Shown piece after piece: positions 15,853 through 18,528 of a stretch of 18,528 nt of DNA. The DNA is taken from NCBI GenBank assembly GCA_964497585.1, contig CAZCDS010000097.1, positions 1 through 18,528 of the forward strand, written 5' to 3'. The notes beneath the pieces were generated by a model. It searched no databases. It was given only the letters and a program-made list of their open reading frames with translations, and had not been told where the DNA came from. Position 1 is the first letter of the stretch. The number at the start of each line of letters is the position of its first letter. The translations under genes and the position numbers were made by a program. The stretch comes from CAZCDS01 sp964497585. Lineage in GTDB: Bacteria; Desulfobacterota; Desulfomonilia; Desulfomonilales; Desulfomonilaceae.

Positions 15853-16548
15853 CGCCGATTCTCTTGTCCTTTAACCCCAGTATGGAGCTGAAAAGCCGGA
15901 TGATCCAGTTGCGGCCTGCGATTGCAGGGTCTCACGGCAGTGCCCCATTCGGAAAGCGTCAGGAGACAGCCATCAATCCTCCCCTGGCGCGGATCCCAAC
16001 CGAAAGCCGGCTCACCCGACACATATCCTCTGAAAAGCGTTCAAGTTACCTTTCATACGCCGTTTTGGGCCCGCTCATGGCCATCCCCAATATATCAGCA
16101 CTGCGGAATAAAATCAATGTCTTCCGTCCACAGGTTGCCGTGTAAGTACCGGTCAACTGGATAGAACCGACACGACAATCGACTCTGGACCACTCTGTGG
16201 TAAAATCCCTACAGGGGCCCGACTGAAACGGTTGCGCATGGCCGTGCGCCTGATACGAGGCCGAGTGCGGGAGATTCTTTTCTTAAGCCGGGTAATCGCG
16301 GCGTCACGCAGGCACATGAGCAGGGCTCCGTGACAACTCCCGCGGCGGAAATCTGGTGGTGGTCGGGACGGCTGCGCGGTCCTGCCTGCGGTTCTCGCCT
16401 GCGCGCACCGAGTATCCTGCGATGGGGACCGCTCACCGTATCGGCCGCGCTGCGGCTGGCACGATTCCCCAAGAGGCGAAAGCCTTCGGCTGCGTGTTGG
16501 TTCAGCAGCAATCGAGCACACCCTATGCTCTCAATCGTGGAGGAATCA
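15853..16548. other. Divergent intergenic region
   Basis: About 700 bases separate the leftward DUF4388 gene from the rightward small membrane protein gene. The only signal I can support is a minus-strand promoter candidate at 16089-16117. Open frames in this stretch are GC-rich shadows without start signals. Confidence 0.45.
16089..16117 (-). promoter_or_regulatory. Candidate sigma-70 promoter for the DUF4388 gene
   Basis: On the minus strand TTGATT (16117-16112) and TATATT (16094-16089) are separated by 17 bases. The start point would be near 16082, giving a leader of about 230 bases before the TTG start at 15852. The -10 has 5 of 6 and the -35 has 4 of 6 consensus bases. Confidence 0.45.
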
Positions 16549-16788
16549 ATGGCTGGTGCCAAGTTTCTCAATCAGCATGTCAAAATCGCAATATGCGCTG
16601 TCGGAATGCTCTGTATGGGCTATCTTCTCTACCCCTCGCTCGCGGCGGGGGAGGTTACCGACAGAATCACCATTGGACGAGGACTGGTCTTTCTTGCCTT
16701 CACGTTCTTCCTCGTGCGGAACCTTGCGGAAGTCTTGCGGCGTACTCCCAAGGGTCAGGATGATCCGGAATCGGAACCGACGGTGTGA
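16549..16788 (+). CDS. Small membrane protein with two transmembrane helices
   Basis: This is a 79-residue hydrophobic protein of unknown family. Hydrophobic segments about 11-30 (VKIAICAVGMLCMGYLLYPS) and 43-62 (GRGLVFLAFTFFLVRNLAEV) flank a short acidic loop, and the C-terminus is polar and charged. I favour the ATG at 16549 because GGAGG lies five bases upstream (16539-16543). A GTG much further upstream in the same frame would add arginine-rich, non-membrane sequence. It is isolated, with gene-free stretches on both sides. It could be an inner-membrane accessory or toxin-like peptide, but nothing in the sequence decides this. Confidence 0.68.
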   Translation: MAGAKFLNQHVKIAICAVGMLCMGYLLYPSLAAGEVTDRITIGRGLVFLAFTFFLVRNLAEVLRRTPKGQDDPESEPTV

Positions 16789-17046
16789 TTGCCCCGAAAG
16801 ACTATGACTTGCGATTCACCGGCCGGCATGGGCAGGAAGCCCGCTCGCAGACCGGGTATCGACGGGAACAACAAGGGGTTTTTTGAGCGTCGCCGCGTTT
16901 TCGCAGACCCGGTGTCGCCTCCGCATGTTCATCTCTTCCGTGACAAAAGACCAACATTATCGGATACATATCCCGCATTTGTCGCGATCGCGCCGCGTCG
17001 CGTGGAGCCATGTGAAGAAAGAATTCGCGAGCGCGCGATTTTTTTC
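16789..17046. other. Gene-free stretch after the small membrane protein
   Basis: No gene, terminator or repeat could be supported here. Open frames on both strands lack start signals and family features. Confidence 0.4.
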
Positions 17047-17074
17047 TTGCCAACGCGTTGGCGTGTGTTATGGT
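17047..17074 (+). promoter_or_regulatory. Weak promoter candidate with a 12-bp palindrome in its spacer
   Basis: TTGCCA (17047-17052) and TATGGT (17069-17074) are separated by 16 bases. The palindrome CCAACGCGTTGG (17050-17061) overlaps the -35 and spacer, where a repressor dimer would block RNA polymerase. It would drive transcription toward the hairpin at 17117-17157. Confidence 0.3.
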
Positions 17075-17116
17075 GCCGTCAAATTTATCACCATACCTTA
17101 CCTTTTAGGTGTAGCT

Positions 17117-17157
17117 GAGAAGCCTGGCGCTTCGGATGTCCTGACGTCGGGCTTTTC
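17117..17157 (+). ncRNA. Strong hairpin, possible small RNA 3' end or terminator
   Basis: GAGAAGCCTGGCG (17117-17129) pairs base for base with 17145-17157 through 13 pairs, with three G-T pairs, around a 15-base loop. The 3' arm ends in a T-rich segment (TTTTCGTTTGT), so the inner GC-rich stem followed by T residues resembles an intrinsic terminator. With the weak promoter at 17047 it could define a roughly 80-base RNA. No known RNA family is recognised. Confidence 0.35.
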
Positions 17158-17230
17158 GTTTGTACCGAGCTCAGAGGAGATGCAAAGACCCTGTAATTTC
17201 AACCTGATGAACTATCTATTAAATTTTAAG

Positions 17231-17259
17231 TTGAAGTATTGAGATCAATTTGCTATAAT
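17231..17259 (+). promoter_or_regulatory. Near-consensus sigma-70 promoter for the cysteine-rich protein
   Basis: TTGAAG (17231-17236) and a perfect TATAAT (17254-17259) are separated by the ideal 17 bases. Transcription should start near 17266, about 50 bases before the start codon at 17315. The surrounding bases are unusually AT-rich for this window. Confidence 0.75.
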
Positions 17260-17268
17260 GCCGACCGT

Positions 17269-17295
17269 TAACTATCAGAAAACTGCTAACTATCA
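17269..17295 (+). repeat. 9-bp direct repeat TAACTATCA just after the promoter
   Basis: TAACTATCA occurs at 17269-17277 and 17287-17295, 18 bases apart, between the start point and the ribosome binding site. A partial AACTATC copy occurs at 17210-17216 upstream of the -35. The arrangement suggests an operator or leader signal controlling the downstream gene. Confidence 0.45.
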
Positions 17296-17314
17296 ACTTT
17301 AAGTGAGGTCCATC

Positions 17315-17758
17315 ATGATTAGGGTTGTGGTTGTTGTGTCCGCGGTTCTCTTTGCCCTCTGCGCGATTGCCGGCTCGGCGCAATGTATGAGCCCCGTTAT
17401 GGGGAAACCGGGTTGTGCGCCTCCACCCTTTTATGTGACGAAACTTGTTCCCTGCGTCAAGACCGAGATGGTCGGCTGCGTGAAGCCGTGCAGGGGGTAC
17501 GTGCCGGTCAAGATGATTCAGTTTCGTTGCCAGAGGTTCCTGTTAAAAGGGATGCCGGTCGGATGTCCTCAGGGCTCCAGTCCCTGTATCAAGTGTTACC
17601 CGCAGCCCTTTTGCCAAGTCGTTGAGCGGAAAGTGCCATGCGTGACGTGGGCGTACAAGCCGGTGAAGTACTACAGCGTGTGCTATAAGCCTGTGTGTCG
17701 CCAGGTCTGGTTGCCCCAGACCTACCAGGTTCAGCCGATTCCTCTTGGCTGTCGGTAA
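17315..17758 (+). CDS. Cysteine-rich exported protein with VPC/KP repeats
   Basis: This 147-residue protein is of unknown family. It has a Sec signal peptide (hydrophobic core about 3-20, likely cut after residues ending GSAQ or GSA) with no good lipobox. The mature part contains about 13 cysteines and recurring short motifs: VPCVKTEMVGC, VKPCRGYVPVK, ERKVPCVTWAYKPVKYYSVCYKPVC. Prolines and aromatic residues are frequent, suggesting a disulfide-stabilised surface or envelope protein. The start is ATG at 17315, with GTGAGG six bases upstream. A GTG four codons earlier is in frame but poorer. It has its own promoter. I find no enzymatic motif. Metal binding is conceivable but not shown. Confidence 0.82.
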   Translation: MIRVVVVVSAVLFALCAIAGSAQCMSPVMGKPGCAPPPFYVTKLVPCVKTEMVGCVKPCRGYVPVKMIQFRCQRFLLKGMPVGCPQGSSPCIKCYPQPFCQVVERKVPCVTWAYKPVKYYSVCYKPVCRQVWLPQTYQVQPIPLGCR

Positions 17759-18435
17759 ACCTGCGCAGGCAGGCCCACGAAAACACTAGCCAGTTAGAAT
17801 TCCAGGCACCGGAGTACGAGGTCCCGGGTCGGTACCCGGTCGCCCAAGGACCCAGGCCGAAGCACGTTCGCGAGAGGCCACCTGGGGGCGGGCCCCACGC
17901 GTCATGACTCACTTACACGTACGGTCGAGGGCGGGCGTAGCCGAGGAGACAGGCTTAGATAGAGCCTCCCTCAAGGTTCTGAAAAGAAGATTTGGCGTGA
18001 AATCTCCGCTTGCCGATTAATGATTACGCCCGTGCGAAGAGGTAATCTGTAACTTCGGGCCGATTTTGTCGATGCCTTATCCTTCACCCTCCGCCCTGGC
18101 CGAAGAGACTTAACGTTACGTGTATTCATGGGCGTCTCTTTGAGCGGAGTGGGCTGAGGTGAATCCTGCGCGTTTGAACGCGGACCGCTCGCGATCGAAC
18201 AGGTCCGAGAATTTTATCATCGTTTCATATCTGGTTGACTGCTATAGGGGAAGTTACGTGGGGGAAACGCGTCGCCGCGCGAATACCGCCTGATCGTCCG
18301 TAACCCGGAGTCGGAGGAGAAGTCTTGTGGCAGCACATTTCCAAGAATTTCATGGGCGAGGGAAGTTTTGGTAGGGGATTTTCTGGGGTTATGGCTTGTG
18401 GGAAGTGGAAATGGGGAAGCTTCTTGTAAAAACGC
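17759..18435. other. Long gene-free, inverted-repeat-rich region
   Basis: No coding sequence of credible quality is seen in about 670 bases. Many short hairpins are present: CCGGGT/ACCCGG (17824-17839), TGGGG/CCCCA (17883-17897), AGGCT/AGCCT (17951-17967) nested in GAGGG/CCCTC (17927-17972), CGCGT/ACGCG (18169-18182) and CGGACC/GGTCCG (18181-18207). It may hold an undescribed structured RNA or a decayed element. It resembles no RNA family I recognise. Confidence 0.45.
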
Positions 18436-18464
18436 TTGACAGCCTCGGGAGCATCTGTTATAAA
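18436..18464 (+). promoter_or_regulatory. Strong promoter of the tRNA gene
   Basis: A perfect TTGACA (18436-18441) and TATAAA (18459-18464) are separated by 17 bases. The tRNA begins 26 bases after the -10, as usual for stable RNA promoters. Confidence 0.85.
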
Positions 18465-18490
18465 AAATAGTTTTATAGAGGCACCCGTTT

Positions 18491-18528
18491 GCTGGCGTAG
18501 CTCAACCGGTAGAGCAGCTGATTTGTAA
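18491..18528 (+). tRNA. tRNA-Thr(TGT), cut by the window edge
   Basis: The first 38 bases fit a tRNA: acceptor strand GCTGGCG, T8-A9, D-stem GCTC/GAGC with an 8-base loop AACCGGTA, base 26 A, then anticodon stem GCTGA and loop TTTGTAA. The anticodon at positions 34-36 is TGT, decoding ACA as threonine. The 3' half lies beyond the window. In many bacteria this tRNA opens a cluster ahead of tufB and secE, which is a likely continuation. Confidence 0.93.

Noticed and set aside
16330..16548. Upstream extension of the small membrane protein
   Set aside because: It begins at a GTG without a ribosome binding site and adds arginine-rich sequence, while the internal ATG has an ideal one.
17881..17980. 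Group II intron 3' part, suggested by CACGTACGGTCGAGGG
   Set aside because: The matching 5' strand of domain V (GAGCCGT-type) and an intron reverse transcriptase are absent. A short CACTTAC/GTAC likeness to bases 7-19 of the window is too weak to mean a shared repeat.
18325..18429. 34-codon TTG frame with a GGAGGAG site before the tRNA promoter
   Set aside because: The product is glycine/tryptophan-rich with no recognisable features, and a 15-codon frame overlaps it. The ribosome-binding-like bases alone are not enough.
1..18528. CRISPR array, insertion sequence or prophage genes
   Set aside because: No regularly spaced repeats, transposase, integrase or phage structural motifs were seen anywhere in the window.

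Overview
This looks like a chromosomal segment of a Gram-negative bacterium of moderately high GC content. Desulfobacterota (former deltaproteobacteria, Syntrophobacter/Desulfomonile-like) or a relative is my best guess. The guess rests on a PstC and PstA with large extracytoplasmic domains, an MglA/MglB-type GTPase module with a DUF4388 protein, and a type IV prepilin peptidase. No 16S or other marker gene is present, so the taxonomy is inference.

The minus strand carries everything from 161 to 15852. Read in transcription order from the right, it starts with a two-component-like polarity/signalling module: DUF4388 protein (15852-15529), roadblock/LC7 MglB-like protein (15112-14696), MglA-like Ras-family GTPase (14468-13827), a proline-rich protein with a CheW-like tail (13803-12532), and a Ser/Thr kinase fused to a cyclic-nucleotide-binding domain and a winged-helix-like tail (12320-10533). 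Then come an iron-sulfur flavoprotein-like oxidoreductase (10305-9556), an unusual protein that joins a degenerate DprA/SLOG-like Rossmann domain to a DUF2971-like C-terminal domain (9517-7946), and prepilin peptidase PilD (7851-7057).

After a 316-base regulatory gap with PhoB-like repeats comes the high-affinity phosphate transport operon pstS-pstC-pstA-pstB (6740-161). PstS is the periplasmic phosphate binder, PstC and PstA form the channel and PstB is the ATPase. A perfect 11-bp hairpin just after pstS probably sets the high pstS to low pstCAB expression ratio. No phoU is visible before the left edge.

On the plus strand are a short two-helix membrane protein (16549-16788), a non-coding stretch with a possible small RNA and a palindromic operator (about 17047-17160), and a cysteine-rich exported protein (17315-17758) behind a near-consensus sigma-70 promoter. 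A roughly 670-base stretch without genes but rich in inverted repeats follows. The window ends inside a tRNA-Thr(TGT) gene that has its own strong promoter.

The best candidates for undescribed biology are the SLOG/DUF2971-like fusion protein and the GTPase-kinase-CheW-like module. Both are recognised by eye from motifs and need profile searches to confirm.
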